From Apiosordaria backusii (Eukaryota; Ascomycota; Sordariomycetes; Sordariales; Lasiosphaeriaceae), in NCBI GenBank assembly GCA_030549205.1, contig JAUKTV010000020.1, positions 248,001 to 312,000 on the forward strand: a stretch of 64,000 bases of DNA, read 5' to 3'. Below the pieces are notes generated by a model. The model was not told the DNA's origin. It worked only from the letters and a program-made list of their open reading frames with translations, and searched no databases. A program made the position numbers and the translations under genes. Below are positions 42,101 through 52,486 of the stretch, one piece after another. The stretch's first letter is position 1. Each line of letters begins with the position of its first letter.

Positions 42101-42240
42101 TGGGGCTGGCGGAGTTTGTGGATAAGGTGAGGGAGATGGTGGAGATGCTTGGGAAGGTGTCAGTTGTCGATAGGGAGGCTCACGGGGTGTGGTGGGATCA
42201 GGTTGCCGAGCAGGCTGAGAGTGAGGTCTCTGGGAATTAG
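39145..42240 (+). CDS. Tcp11 (T-complex 11)/Sok1-like protein
   Basis: This is a single-exon protein of 1031 residues. The N-terminal 110 residues are disordered, Ser/Arg-rich and contain SRRNS-type phosphorylation contexts. A long charged coiled coil follows (about 115-240). Then comes IQWWWRALQRQR at about 271-282, resembling a calmodulin-type IQ motif. The Tcp11 domain occupies the C-terminal half: ENVLLVTSRILRICGL, the conserved HELAINKEFR, DIDIAKQQFAMGSFSY and DYANYLLQLAAPQL. The family includes yeast Sok1, a suppressor of loss of cAMP-dependent protein kinase, and mammalian TCP11. A signalling role linked to PKA is inferred from the family. Length agrees with other filamentous-fungal members. 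Confidence 0.88.
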   Translation: MRRPSLDLTEPERNLEESIRSPTAGTPDPVHLSLPPPDEQVNFVDGDADAAKISTPPPHIAARLFYRPTNQTRRKESAASSRRNSISSAQSRSSHGYSLEGGPQSKYVAQHLRRASILEDRKARLADRAAHAEKVRLRAAIAKAATKDTSASEERALAAAQARERNLAEIAASCAEEVKRAKAVAENMKEKREQEARKMKTQMEERLAEAERRREEFRNRNAAKIRGRERGQSLGTRKSPPVESMPDADTDTDAMELSEPAPMTEDVAVSKIQWWWRALQRQRAVAGFSALGLSMDAVRERSFDKVTVLLSQENVLLVTSRILRICGLDEGKPGSVEEMAAVRTFLSAFLILGHPSQVLSNKEGQAAEEVEQDGSGLAKPIPKDELPNPQSQELVGKARDLLVSFENILGRLTSFNNFTPPPVLFTAFPEVYATFYNAFIAWKARDSSSLVELMVMQFVELDAIWESVKDSTDGSVDQVYKKSIRDNQLLLLVRIKKLAGPARGKQMVADAVKAARRAKAKKPVGDMKPRVAEHSVTETAMGVLGVEEGAQQDGSSQMPTPPSTPARKRDTFKVNVIIPSQKSLLPDNRIVVHELAINKEFRTEPHEYHEQQADLLNPIFEDMRATMQSQNQEAHFFLLLRVAESIREKLQRLVKPGNSMHSFIGELLDIDIAKQQFAMGSFSYQKFFEAMGSLLPKLCAPVRDEEVKKLTEEKLSQGNYVDRLEALNGFIDVMLSDYANYLLQLAAPQLVTQAPAYEAKAFAADLEAGYFDLSVALRTWKATQQKLLAEVSRRDPEGVNHPSSRPTANRIYAQLLVDLFTQLSPVALEDMPEMLRLDHKRAVEAGRLTRRIVITGAILLQCKNLLKRDVRAPWRNEAQRIFAVLERIEQQSDMALDVAAEGIMAALEAGRSMPAATKAQLKGLVTKFLIAGAEAATQSREGEVREPVLRLLLGRLRGHILARLAAVSTSDKVKFTSTAGEKLAGLGLAEFVDKVREMVEMLGKVSVVDREAHGVWWDQVAEQAESEVSGN

Positions 42241-43167
42241 AGGACACGGGGCAGAACAAGTTTAGATGGGTTGCATGGATTCGGGATTGGCATTGGGCAT
42301 GTCAAAGCATTATTTACTGGGATATGGGATGGTCTTTTTCCTTTTATCTGTATTGCTATTGCAAGGTGGCCGTGTCGTGGGGGGTTTCTATTCTTTTTAT
42401 TTTCTTTGCACTTTTGCTGTTGGTTGTTGGGGTTGGGGATCTTTATTTCCAGGGGCCAGCTACTAATTATCTAGTGGCTGTACCTGGTTCTTATTTGCAT
42501 TCTGTTCTGGGAGTTTGGGAATGAGGACTCGGGACACTACGTAACATAGGTCGTCATCATTTTGTCACCTGGTGATGTTTGGTGGATGGGTCGGAGATAC
42601 TCGTGTGTTTGGTGACTGCCGTATAAACATGGCCTTTTACGTATGTTGCTTTTGGGGGTTTGTCTTGCCCTCAACTGAAGAATGGAAGGTGAAGATGGTT
42701 GCATTCTGCTTTCATCATGGTGGCCCTTTATTGACATCTTTCCCGGTGGTAGCCGGTCTTGAGATCGGATGGTGGGTAGTTGGCCACAAGGGGAAGGCGG
42801 TCACATCTCCATCGCATCACCAGGATCCACCAGCAGTGGAGATTCGCAACCCCCGCGCGTTCCGTCCGGGCTTCGATCGAGCTTCCATCCCGGGGCCCGC
42901 CTACATTGGGAAGCTCTGTTTCGGTAGACTGTTCAGGTTCTTGCCGGAGTTCCCTTTCAACGGCTGCTCATTCAGACCCTAATCTGGACTGATCCTGCCG
43001 TTCCATCGGTTCCATTGTGTCAACTGCCGTCATCCACTCCTTCTCTCAGGTGAGGGGCAATCTGCCAGCACAGCTTCGTGTGAGGCGCGTTGCAAGCTGA
43101 GGTGGGGTTAAATGCTCTGCAGCTTTCCCAGAGCTTGATTGCCCGGACTTGCTCCTCTTCTCTTTTC
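42241..43167. other. Intergenic region, Tcp11-like / aminopeptidase
   Basis: No gene is supported. T-rich sequence after 42300 probably belongs to the Tcp11-like 3' UTR. The last few hundred bases are the aminopeptidase promoter and leader. Confidence 0.5.
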
Positions 43168-46100
43168 ATGCTCAGGTCAACATCCAACGTTCTCGCCAGA
43201 GGACGGTATTTGTTCTCACCGACACCCCTCCGCCGTATCTCGCCCTCAACGACGTTTGTTGCTCTTCAATCGCCTGCAGCCACCCGCTTTGCGTCGTCAC
43301 TGTCAACCAACCCCAAAAGAGCTACCCCGCGCCGGCTGCCCATTCGCTCATCAAGAGCAGTCACTCTCATCAACTTTCGTTGTTGTTCTCACGCCTCTCA
43401 CCAGAGGAGACGAGCAGCCATGACGGACAGAGATATTCTTCCTGACACTTTCAAGCCGGTCCACTACGACCTGGTGATTACGGACTTGGACTTCAAGACC
43501 TGGTCCTACAAGGGCACCGTCACGTTGGTCTCCTCATGCTTCTTGGGTTGGGGTAGTGTTCTAATCAGCCGTTATACAGAATTGAAGGTCAACTTACCAA
43601 GCCCACCACCGAGATTGTTCTCAACACTCTCGAGCTCAAGCTGCTGAGCTCCAAGATCGAAGTCAGCCAGAGCAAGAATGATCAATCATGGGAGTCCAAC
43701 AAGGTCACCGAAGACACCAAATCCCAACGGTCTACCATTACCTTTCCCGAACAGTTGCCCACATCCCCCAAGGCCTCACTGACGATTGAGTTCACCGGCG
43801 AACTCAACCACGACATGGCCGGATTTTACCGCAGTCAGTACAAGCCGGCCGCTCCGGCAGCCGCCAGTGTCCCTCACGATGACGAGTTCCACTACATGCT
43901 CAGCACACAGTTCGAATCTTGTGATGCCCGCCGTGCTTTCCCTTGCTTCGATGAGCCCAACCTCAAGGCAACCTTTGACTTTGCCATTGAGATTCCCGAG
44001 GATCAGGTGGCCTTGTCCAACATGCCGGTCAGGGAGACCAAGCCGACTACTCAAGGAAAGAAGCTTGTTTCGTTTGAGCGCAGCCCCATCATGAGCACAT
44101 ACCTGCTTGCTTGGGCTGTTGGCGACTTTGAGCACATTGAAGCATTTACTGACAGGGAGTACAATGGCAAGAAAATCCCGGTCCGCGTGTACACCACTCG
44201 CGGTCTCAAGGAGCAGGGCCAATGGGCTCTTCAGCATGCCCCCAAGATTATTGACTACTTTTCTGAGCAGTTTGAGATTGACTATCCCCTTCCCAAGAGC
44301 GACATTCTTGCCGTGCACGAATTCACTCACGGTGCTATGGAAAACTGGGGCTTGGTTACCTACCGCATGACTGCTATTCTTTTCGACGAGAAGCTGTCCG
44401 AGGCCCGGTTCAGGAACCGCATCGCTTACGTTGTTGCCCATGAGCTCGCTCATCAGTGGTTCGGCAACCTCGTCACCATGGATTGGTGGGATGAGTTGTG
44501 GCTCAACGAGGGCTTTGCCACTTGGGCTGGCTGGTTGGCGACTGATCACCTCCACCCTGATTGGGATGTCTGGCCACAATTCATCAATGAGGGAATGGAC
44601 CAGGCCTTTTCCCTGGATGCCGTTCGCTCCTCCCACCCAATTCAAGTCGAAGTTCGGGACGCTCTTGATGTGAACCAAATCTTTGACAAGATCAGTTATC
44701 TGAAGGGCTGCTCCATGATCCGCATGTTGGCGTCCCATCTAGGCGTCAAGACGTTCCTCAAAGGTATCGCCATCTATCTGAAGAAGCACCAGTACAGCAA
44801 TGCCAAGACGGAGGCTTTGTGGGCAGCTCTCAGCGAGGCATCTGGGATCGATGTGAATACTCTCATGCAAAACTGGATCGAAAAAGTTGGCTTCCCGGTG
44901 CTGACGGTTACTGAGGAGGACCAAAAGATTTCCGTGAAACAGTCTCGCTTCTTGTCTACTGGTGATGTCAAGCCTGAGGATGACCAGACGATCTGGTGGG
45001 TGCCTCTCTCTCTCAAGGGGAAGACGGGCTCCCAAGGTATCGAGCCCCTTGCTCTCACCACCAAGGAGTCTACCATTGATGGCGTGAGCAACGATTTCTA
45101 TCAACTCAACGCCGGTGCCACCGGCTTTTATCGCGTCAACTACCCCGAGTCTCGGCTCAAGCGCCTTGGTACCCAGCTTGATCATCTCACCACCGAGGAC
45201 AAGATTTTCATTATTGGATCTGCGGCTGACCTTGCCTTCTCGGGGCATGCCACCACGGCTGCTCTCTTGTCATTTATACAAGGATTGAAGCAAGAAACCC
45301 ACTACCGTGTGCTCAGCCAGGCGTTGGACTCTCTTAATACAGTGAAGTCTATCTTTGGTGATGATGAGCAAGTCAAGGCCGGATTGGAAAAGTTCACTCT
45401 TGAGATTATTGACAATGCCCTGAAGAAGGTGGGCTGGGAAGGCAAGGAGGGTGAAGACTTCAACACTGGTCTGTTGCGCAAGAGATTGCTTCTTACTGCA
45501 GTGGCCAATTCGCACGAAGAGTATGTGTTGCTATTTGTTGCATTTCAGGAGATTCTTGCTGACAATTGAATACAGGATTCGCAAGGGTGCCTTTGAGCGG
45601 TGGTCTGCCTACCAAGCCAACCCCGAGCAATCCCCCATCCCAGCCAATCTCCGTGCTCCCGTCTATCACTCTGCCATTGTCACGGATCCGTCCAAGGCTG
45701 TGGCCGCCTTGAAGAAGGAGTGGTACACTACCCCGGCCATCGACGGCAAAGAAATCTGCCTCCAAGCTCTCGGCCGCACCACTGACGTTGAGGTCATCAA
45801 GAACGTCCTCCTCCCCTTCCTTTTCAACGCTTCTCCTCCAGCCGCGGCGGCGGACTCCATTCCCGGCGCTGATATGCACATTCTTTCGGCCATGTTTGCC
45901 GGAAACCGTGTGGCGAGGCCTCTTATGTGGGCGTATATTCGTGACAACTGGGATGAGTTCACGGGCAAGCTGGCGGGCAACCCTATTTTGGTCGACCGCA
46001 TGATCAACGTTAGCTTGCCCCAGTTCAATGACTCGGAGTCGCTCAAGGAAATCGAAAATTTCTTCTCTGGCAAGGACACCAAGGGCTTTGACCGCACACT

Positions 46101-46197
46101 GGAGCAGGTCAAGGACAAGATTCGTGGACGCGCGGCCTACAAGGCAAGAGATGCCGCGGGTGTCAAGCAGTGGCTTGTTAGCAATGGGTATGCTTAG
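43168..46197 (+). CDS. M1-family zinc aminopeptidase (Ape2/Aap1/puromycin-sensitive type)
   Basis: The exons are 43168-43523, 43580-45520 and 45576-46197; introns are 56 and 55 bp. Starting at 43168 gives 972 residues with an Arg/Ser-rich N-terminus of 84 residues resembling a mitochondrial presequence (MLRSTSNVLARGRYLF). An in-frame ATG at 43420 (MTDRDILPDTFKPVHYDL) gives an 888-residue cytosolic form that begins exactly where cytosolic homologues start. The catalytic core is intact: HGAMENWG substrate motif, HELAHQWFGNLVTMDWW with the two zinc-binding His, and LNEGFA with the third ligand Glu. The ERAP1-like C-terminal helical domain ends at GYA. It removes N-terminal amino acids from peptides. 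Two forms from alternative starts are plausible, as is known for yeast Ape2. Confidence 0.94.
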
Positions 46198-49100
46198 ATG
46201 TGATGTGACGCCGGATTACAGATAGACATATAGGCACCGTGTTTGTATATACTTATTTTTGAGTAAGTAGGTATAGCATAGTACATCCAAGCATCGTATC
46301 ATATTGTTACTACCATCGTCCGTGTGGTAACAGATACCTACAAGTAAGAAGCTTGTCCTTGACTCAACTGCACTTGTTGATTTATAGAAATGTTAACCTA
46401 AGGGAGTCACTCTTAGCTTGGCTTGCTTGGGAATGTTTAATTGAGTCTGTCTTGGATGTCCGATACCGGCCATTGATAACTGGACTTTGGCCTCTTGATA
46501 CATCAGAGAGCCCCCATGAGCCGAAAGTCTTCAAGTCAACCCATGATTCAAGGTGCGGATGTGATGTGCGGCTGCTATCGGTTGGACTAAGGTGGTTTAT
46601 CATGTAGGTATCTTGGGATCTTGCCTATTTTTGGCACGGACGGAGAGAAGATTGTTACTGGTCATTTGGTGTGCGAGAATCAAGTAAGCCCGAGGGAGGG
46701 AGGGTGTCATTACGTGATGTGTGAGAGATGCATGGTATGGCGGGAGCTTGTTGCCTACCTATCTGGGACCCGGCATGAACGGGTGGTGGTGGTGATGTGG
46801 GTTTTCTACGGAACTCAAGCGATGATGGGAAAGGTGAAAGGGATGTGGTTTCTGGTAGTTTGCTTTTTGTGATAAGCGAGGTGTTGGGGGATATCACGCG
46901 TGCGTTTACCTAGGTACCTAGTTCTATGATTGTTGTGAGGGCGGGGGGATGAAGAGGAGAAGGTTGCGGCCGAACTCGCTCGGGAGGGAATGGGTTTGAG
47001 CTGGTACCGAAGAGGGGGACCAAGCGTCCGTGGCCGTTGAAGGCTTACTACATGTAGGTATCTAGGAGATGGGTCTGGGGGTGAGGACTCGGATAGTGTT
47101 CACGGCACTGACGTACCTATGTTTGTTATCTTGACTGCAGATGGCACCATGTTTGAGGAAAAAGGTTCAGCTGAGACGAGGATATTCGGGAGTGTGGGAG
47201 GGCAAACCCGAGATGAGACTAGGGAGGGAAGATGATCCTTGATTGTGTGTGGTTTACACGTGGGTGTTTGGGTGATTTACGGGGGTGGTGGTGAACAATT
47301 TGGGGGCTTTGATATACAGACACCAACCAACCCCCCGAGAAACGTGACAGGTCGTGCGACTGCTGCTTTGTTTAGGTGTGTTTGTATTGCTGATGATTAT
47401 TGGAATCATGAGCAAAGACAGCTTTACACAACGTACGAGTATGACGAATTCAAACATCCAAGTAGGTAGGTAGTTCCAAACGAAGGATGGGACAGCCTCG
47501 GTTGCTCCCCCTCTTGTTCGCGCCGGGACCTGCCTGAATAGACTAGGCATTTGGGGGTCAAGGAAGCAGTCGGAGGAAGCAGCAAGCTTGCAGCGGTTAG
47601 GTGCTCACGCCGTTTCTGTCAAGCAGCCAGGAAGCCCAAGCTCGAGAATTGGAGAGAGGGAGAGTGAGGGACGGCCAATGCTACCCTTTTTTCAGGGCCT
47701 TGACTGGACAGACTGCGGGGTTTTGTCCACTCATCAATCTCATCGTGGGGATTGTGGAGAGAGAGTAACGGATGAGAGCAGGTTAAGTTGGTACACGGAC
47801 GGATGGAGGGTTGTAACCTTGTGCTGTGCGGGAAGGATACATTACTCTGCCTTCGGGGGAGGGCAACACGACATGACGGGCGCAATAATACTCTGGGAGG
47901 GAAGGCTACCACCAGATTGGACAGAAAATCTTGCCGAGAGTGGAGGATCTCTTGGTTTTGGCTGCTCTGTATGGATCTGTGATACTGTAGACGGAGATGG
48001 ATCGTCACAAATGGTGGCATCAACATCGGTTCACTCCGAGTTCAAGTTCTGGCAAGCTAGATGAATCTCGGGTCGACCATCGTGATCATCTAAGATTTGC
48101 AACTGGCGCGGGTGTCACGGCTACCTTGAGTAGGGAACAAGGCACGAGTGAAATAAAAGACAAAAAGGACACGATGCCTAATATGAACTTGGTGAGAGGT
48201 TGAGCTCCGAGGTTTTGGCGGTGGTTTTGGGTATAGCGTGAGCTGGGCGGAGAACGTGCCCCCTGGTGACCGATGACATGGGAGGTGAAGTTGTATGGGT
48301 ATGAGATCATGGTAATTAGCTGTAGGACACAGTCAGGTTGGTCGGACGGCAGATCTGCTGTAGGTAGCGTGAGATTGGGAGCGTTGAGGATTGTGACGTG
48401 TAGGCTACCCAACGGTATTCACAAATAGGGCCAGAGTTTACCTAAAGTGTCAAGTGTCAAGATATCATTGGAAGACCAAGAGACAAGGCGCAATGGCAGA
48501 CAGAGCTGAAGCTTAGTCACGGGCAGGCTGGATACAACAAGCTTTTACGGAGTACTCCGGATTCAGTCCATAGTCGGTATGAACCGCGTTCCCGATTCAG
48601 ACAGGGCGGACTGAGGTCATACCCCTATTCCCCGGCTCACACGGGAGTTGGTCCCTCAGCCCCTGGGCGATTCGGGTGAACACCGGCTCAAGGCATGAAT
48701 GAACATGTGATGGATTGGGTGAGATTGGACACGGGATGACAATGGATGCTCTGGGCAACCAGATCAAGCACCCGGGAAGCGAAGGAGGGGCAATTCGGAG
48801 TGTGTGCCGTCTGCACATGCCATCAAACGTGCTTGACGGGGCGCATGTAGGACCCTTGGAAGGGCGGGGGGGGCGGTGGAGCGTGGTCAAGGGCTGGGGA
48901 GTCTAGATAGAGATAAAAAAGATAAATCTGAGACGGATGGCACTCGAAAGAGGCTGAATTGTTTGGAGAGGCGAGAAGAGTCTTGGGGCGTGGGAGACTG
49001 GAGTCAATTGTTTTGGATACCGAGATGGACTTGAACGCCTTCGGATGCCGCCCGAAGCTTGGGAATGGCGGGCCGTGAGGCGGCTGAGCGGCGCCACTCT

Positions 49101-49401
49101 CTTCAGGCGATGCGGAGTCGTCGTTCCGATAAGAGCCCCACTGCGGGCTGCTGGGACCAATGGATGAAGAAGAATGTTGCGTGCATGGCGCAAAAGACCA
49201 AATTATTCCGGATGCGCGTTCCTTCTCCAGACCATTGAACCCAGCAAACCCAACCTGGAGCCGCGGGGAAGCAACCCCCACAGACAGCACCGTTTTAGCG
49301 CATTATCCTTGGTTTGAAGACGGTCCAACGGCCCTACCTGGATTTCAATGTGGGTTTCCATTCCAGCTGAGTGGGATGTCTTCTGGAGCATTGGATGTAC
49401 T

Positions 49402-49443
49402 GTACAGGATGTACAGGATGTACAGGATGTACAGGATGTACAG
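49402..49443 (+). repeat. 9-bp minisatellite (GTACAGGAT)n
   Basis: Four perfect units at 49402-49437 plus a partial fifth. Confidence 0.9.
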
Positions 49444-49756
49444 TATCATCAGCGCCGTCCCAGTGTGCCAGTCCACAGACACGGCGGAAATCGATGCACC
49501 GAGTGCTGTTGGCATCTAGGCCCTGGATGCTTTGGCGAGAATGCTTAGCGGTTCCGGCCGCAGAGCCCGCTCTCCCACCATTCTGCCTAAAGATGACAAG
49601 AGACAATCTTTATATTGATGCCCGTCGCTGTTCCGACGCCTTGGCTGGCCCGACATCCAAAGTCCTGGGCTGCCTTATTATTACTTGACAGTCAGACATC
49701 CACACACTTGCTTCCAGGTTGCGACTGACTGACACCTGACCTGATCGACCTCTGCC

Positions 49757-49802
49757 CTGGACTGGACACTGGACTGGACACTGGACTGGACACTGGACTG
49801 GG
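49757..49802 (+). repeat. 12-bp minisatellite (CTGGACTGGACA)n
   Basis: Three perfect units and three quarters of a fourth, about 300 bp upstream of the DUF1479 start, probably in its promoter or leader. Confidence 0.9.
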
Positions 49803-50095
49803 ACTACCACAGATACACCACCACTACCAGGACACGAGACTGGCAAAGACTGGCACGACTGGGTCCGAAAAAGGGGAGGAATCGAGACCAGCGACAGGCA
49901 TCTCGGAGGAGCGAGGCTAAAGTGCTAGCTGCGAGTTGGGCCGAAGTTTCCCCAGAGAGTCGTGGCCGCCGAGAGGGAGCAGGAAGCGAGATGCCGTAAA
50001 AGTCCAGAGGCCTGCCCACCACCCACCTCTTCCCAACTCATGCAGTACGACCTTCAACGAAGACGCCAAACAGACTCGATGATCAGTCGGACAAG

Positions 50096-52486
50096 ATGGC
50101 AAGCTCAGCAAGCGGCGCCGCCGTCCATGTCTCGACGAGGGCGTCGACCACAATAACAGCCTCTTCCTCGCCAAAATCAACGATACACGATGTGCTGGAG
50201 CCAACAGCTCCAGAGCCAGTCACTGGAACCGGACCGGCTGGCAATAACCCGATTGGTATTAACGACATGGGTCTCGAGGCACGAGCACGGTGCAACCAAT
50301 GCGGACGACGGCGCACGACCTGCCACCACCCTCAGCGCCAGCACTCTCCGGCACCACCAGTAGCACCAGCCGTCACGCTCCCGCCGCCCACCTCCCCGTC
50401 CTTCCAGCTGTCCTCCGTAAATCCAATTACCAACGGAAGTCTCAGCGCCGCCTACCTCCCCTTGTTCCCGCACCAGCAGCGCCCCCGCAGGCTCTCCAAG
50501 CTCAAGCACCGCAACCTGACGGCCACCTTCGCCGCGCCGCTAATAAAAAGTGATGGGCCTCCCCCATTAACCGCTGCTGATTTTCTCGCTGCTTCTGCTC
50601 CCAGCAGGCCCGTCCCCGTCAGCAGCACCTCGAACGCCATGGAGCCGCCCGTGCTCTCCTTCTACGGCAAGGAGCCCGTCCCTCTGCCCACCCGCTTTGC
50701 CCACATCAAGCGCAGTCTCGTTGAGGGCCATGAAGCCGAGCTCGAGGCCTCTTGGGCCCGCCTGATCGAGGCGCTGCGAGATGAGGTCGACGACATTGCC
50801 TCGCGCGGCTCTCACCTCACGCCAAGCATTGATTTTGCCGACATGGACAATGCCGAGAGCAGGGCCGCCTTCTCACGCGATCTCAAGCGCTACGGCCTGG
50901 GCCTAGTCCGCGGGGTCGTGCCCCGCACCGACGCACAGGTCACCATTGACGAGACAGTCAAGTATCTCGAGAAGCAGACCGACTTCAAAGAGCCGCCACC
51001 CCAAGACCCGACATGTTTCGACTTTTTCTGGACTCCGGCGCAGGTGCGCACCCGCGCCCATCCCCGCGTCATGGCGGCGCAGAAATTCGCCATGTCGCTG
51101 TGGGACAACGATGCCGACGACCGCATGGCCACACGTTTTCCCATCGCCTATGCCGATCGTTTGCGCATCCACGGCGCCAACATCGGAGGTGTGGGTCCGG
51201 ATGCTGCGGCCAGCAAAAAGAAAAAGGCCAAAGACGACGGCGCGACGAACGGGAGCAAAAGTCTCACCCCAGACGAGGAGGCGCAAAAAGCTGCGCTCGA
51301 ATTGGAGCTGCTGGGCGATTTTGCCTCGTCAACCGTGATTGCGCAGGTTGACAATGGCAGTTTGGAGCGTTGGGAACCCGATGGATATGGGCGTGGAGGC
51401 ACGTACCAAGCTGTTTTCAACGGCGAGTGGGAAAAGTACGATCCATGGGACCCAACCCACCGGGTCAGTGCCACGTCCGATCTCTACAACGGTTACGGCG
51501 CATGCAGTGTCTTCCGCATGTACCAGGGTGTCGTCGCTCTGAGCACCATTGAGCCTGGCCTTATACGCCTACTCCCCAGTCCCAAGCTTGCCACGGCTTA
51601 CTTCCTCCTCCGCCCTTTCTTTTCTCCCAAGACCAAGGCCCCCGAGCGTCGTGATGGCCCCGAGTGGGAAGCTTTCCTGGACCCGTCCAACTGGGCGCTC
51701 GACAAGGAGCAATCCACCATCATCCATGGTGCCGTTCCTGGTCACGCGCAACGGTTGACGGAACTGTGGCATCCTCATCTTCACCTCCGCAAGACCCTTG
51801 TCACTATACCGACGCTTCAAACAGGCGACTACATTGTCTGGCATCCCGACCTTGCCTATCACATCACTTCCAACCCCAATGTCATGGCCAGCCGCGCGCC
51901 AACCCCGCCCCCCATGGGGGATGAAGACAAGCCCCCTAGTCGGCCTGTGTCGATCCTCGTCTACGTCCCTGCCGCGCCGCTCACGCAAAACAACGCGCTT
52001 TATCTTGCTCGTCAGCGCAAGACGTTCCAGCGTGGACACCCGGGCCCTGATTTTGATTCCACCGGCAGTGGACTCGGAACCGAGGCGACACATGTTGGCC
52101 GTGTGGGCGAGACGGAAATTGCTGAAATTGGTGGACCGGCAGGGCTGCAAGCCATGGGCCTCGCGCCCTTCGACGTCGCACCCACACCACCCGCCGACTT
52201 CAACGGTGCCAGCCCGGACGCCGATGTCCAAATGGATGGTGCTGTCGCCACCGCTTCTGCGAGCAAAGCCAAGTCTGCCACCAGGGCCGAGGCCGAAGTC
52301 GCCAGGTTGGCCAACATTATCTTGTTCCCCGACCGGTACGACTTCTATATGGCCAAGAGGTCGAGCAATTCCAGGAAGCGGAGCAGGGATGAAGCCGAGA
52401 ACGAGTCTTCTCCGGCTCCAACATCAGAAGCCAGTCAAGAAGATAAGGGCAAGGGGAAAGAGAAGGACACGGATGCGGGTCGGTGA
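50096..52486 (+). CDS. DUF1479-family protein (YbiU-like 2OG-oxygenase fold) with N-terminal extension
   Basis: This is a single-exon protein of 796 residues. The DUF1479 region runs from about residue 190 (FAHIKRSLVEGHEAELEASW) to 605. It includes YGLGLVRGVV, DFFWTPAQVRTRAHPRV, DNGSLERWEPDGYGRGGTY, VFNGEWEKYDPWD, CSVFRMYQG and GDYIVWHPDLAYH. Family members are thought to have the cupin-type Fe(II)/2-oxoglutarate oxygenase fold. Here the first expected metal ligand appears to be Gln417 (AQVD instead of the usual H-x-D), while Asp419 and His589 remain. Catalysis is therefore doubtful. The first 180 residues are Pro/Ser/Thr-rich with a CNQCGRRRTTCHH cluster at about 66-78 and are unusual for the family. 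An internal Met at 50639 is an alternative start. The tail (residues 680-796) is low-complexity and charged. Function unknown. Confidence 0.8.
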   Translation: MASSASGAAVHVSTRASTTITASSSPKSTIHDVLEPTAPEPVTGTGPAGNNPIGINDMGLEARARCNQCGRRRTTCHHPQRQHSPAPPVAPAVTLPPPTSPSFQLSSVNPITNGSLSAAYLPLFPHQQRPRRLSKLKHRNLTATFAAPLIKSDGPPPLTAADFLAASAPSRPVPVSSTSNAMEPPVLSFYGKEPVPLPTRFAHIKRSLVEGHEAELEASWARLIEALRDEVDDIASRGSHLTPSIDFADMDNAESRAAFSRDLKRYGLGLVRGVVPRTDAQVTIDETVKYLEKQTDFKEPPPQDPTCFDFFWTPAQVRTRAHPRVMAAQKFAMSLWDNDADDRMATRFPIAYADRLRIHGANIGGVGPDAAASKKKKAKDDGATNGSKSLTPDEEAQKAALELELLGDFASSTVIAQVDNGSLERWEPDGYGRGGTYQAVFNGEWEKYDPWDPTHRVSATSDLYNGYGACSVFRMYQGVVALSTIEPGLIRLLPSPKLATAYFLLRPFFSPKTKAPERRDGPEWEAFLDPSNWALDKEQSTIIHGAVPGHAQRLTELWHPHLHLRKTLVTIPTLQTGDYIVWHPDLAYHITSNPNVMASRAPTPPPMGDEDKPPSRPVSILVYVPAAPLTQNNALYLARQRKTFQRGHPGPDFDSTGSGLGTEATHVGRVGETEIAEIGGPAGLQAMGLAPFDVAPTPPADFNGASPDADVQMDGAVATASASKAKSATRAEAEVARLANIILFPDRYDFYMAKRSSNSRKRSRDEAENESSPAPTSEASQEDKGKGKEKDTDAGR

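Larger units (their letters stand above)
46198..50095. other. 3.9-kb region without recognised gene
   Basis: This is the longest gene-free stretch outside the SRA island. Frames up to about 158 codons exist on both strands (e.g. 47588-48064 +, 48823-49290 -), but none shows a domain, signal peptide or splice continuation. Contents recognised: TACCTAGGTACCTA at 46907-46920, a CGGAGTACTCCG palindrome at 48548-48559, a 9-bp minisatellite at 49402-49443 and a 12-bp minisatellite at 49757-49802. The right end probably holds a long leader of the DUF1479 gene. A noncoding RNA or fast-evolving small secreted protein could be missed. Confidence 0.5.

Noticed and set aside
47588..48064. 158-codon + strand frame in the large intergenic region
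   Set aside because: No recognisable motif and an overlapping frame of similar length on the other strand.
48823..49290. 155-codon minus-strand frame
   Set aside because: Low-complexity proline/serine content and no supporting signals.
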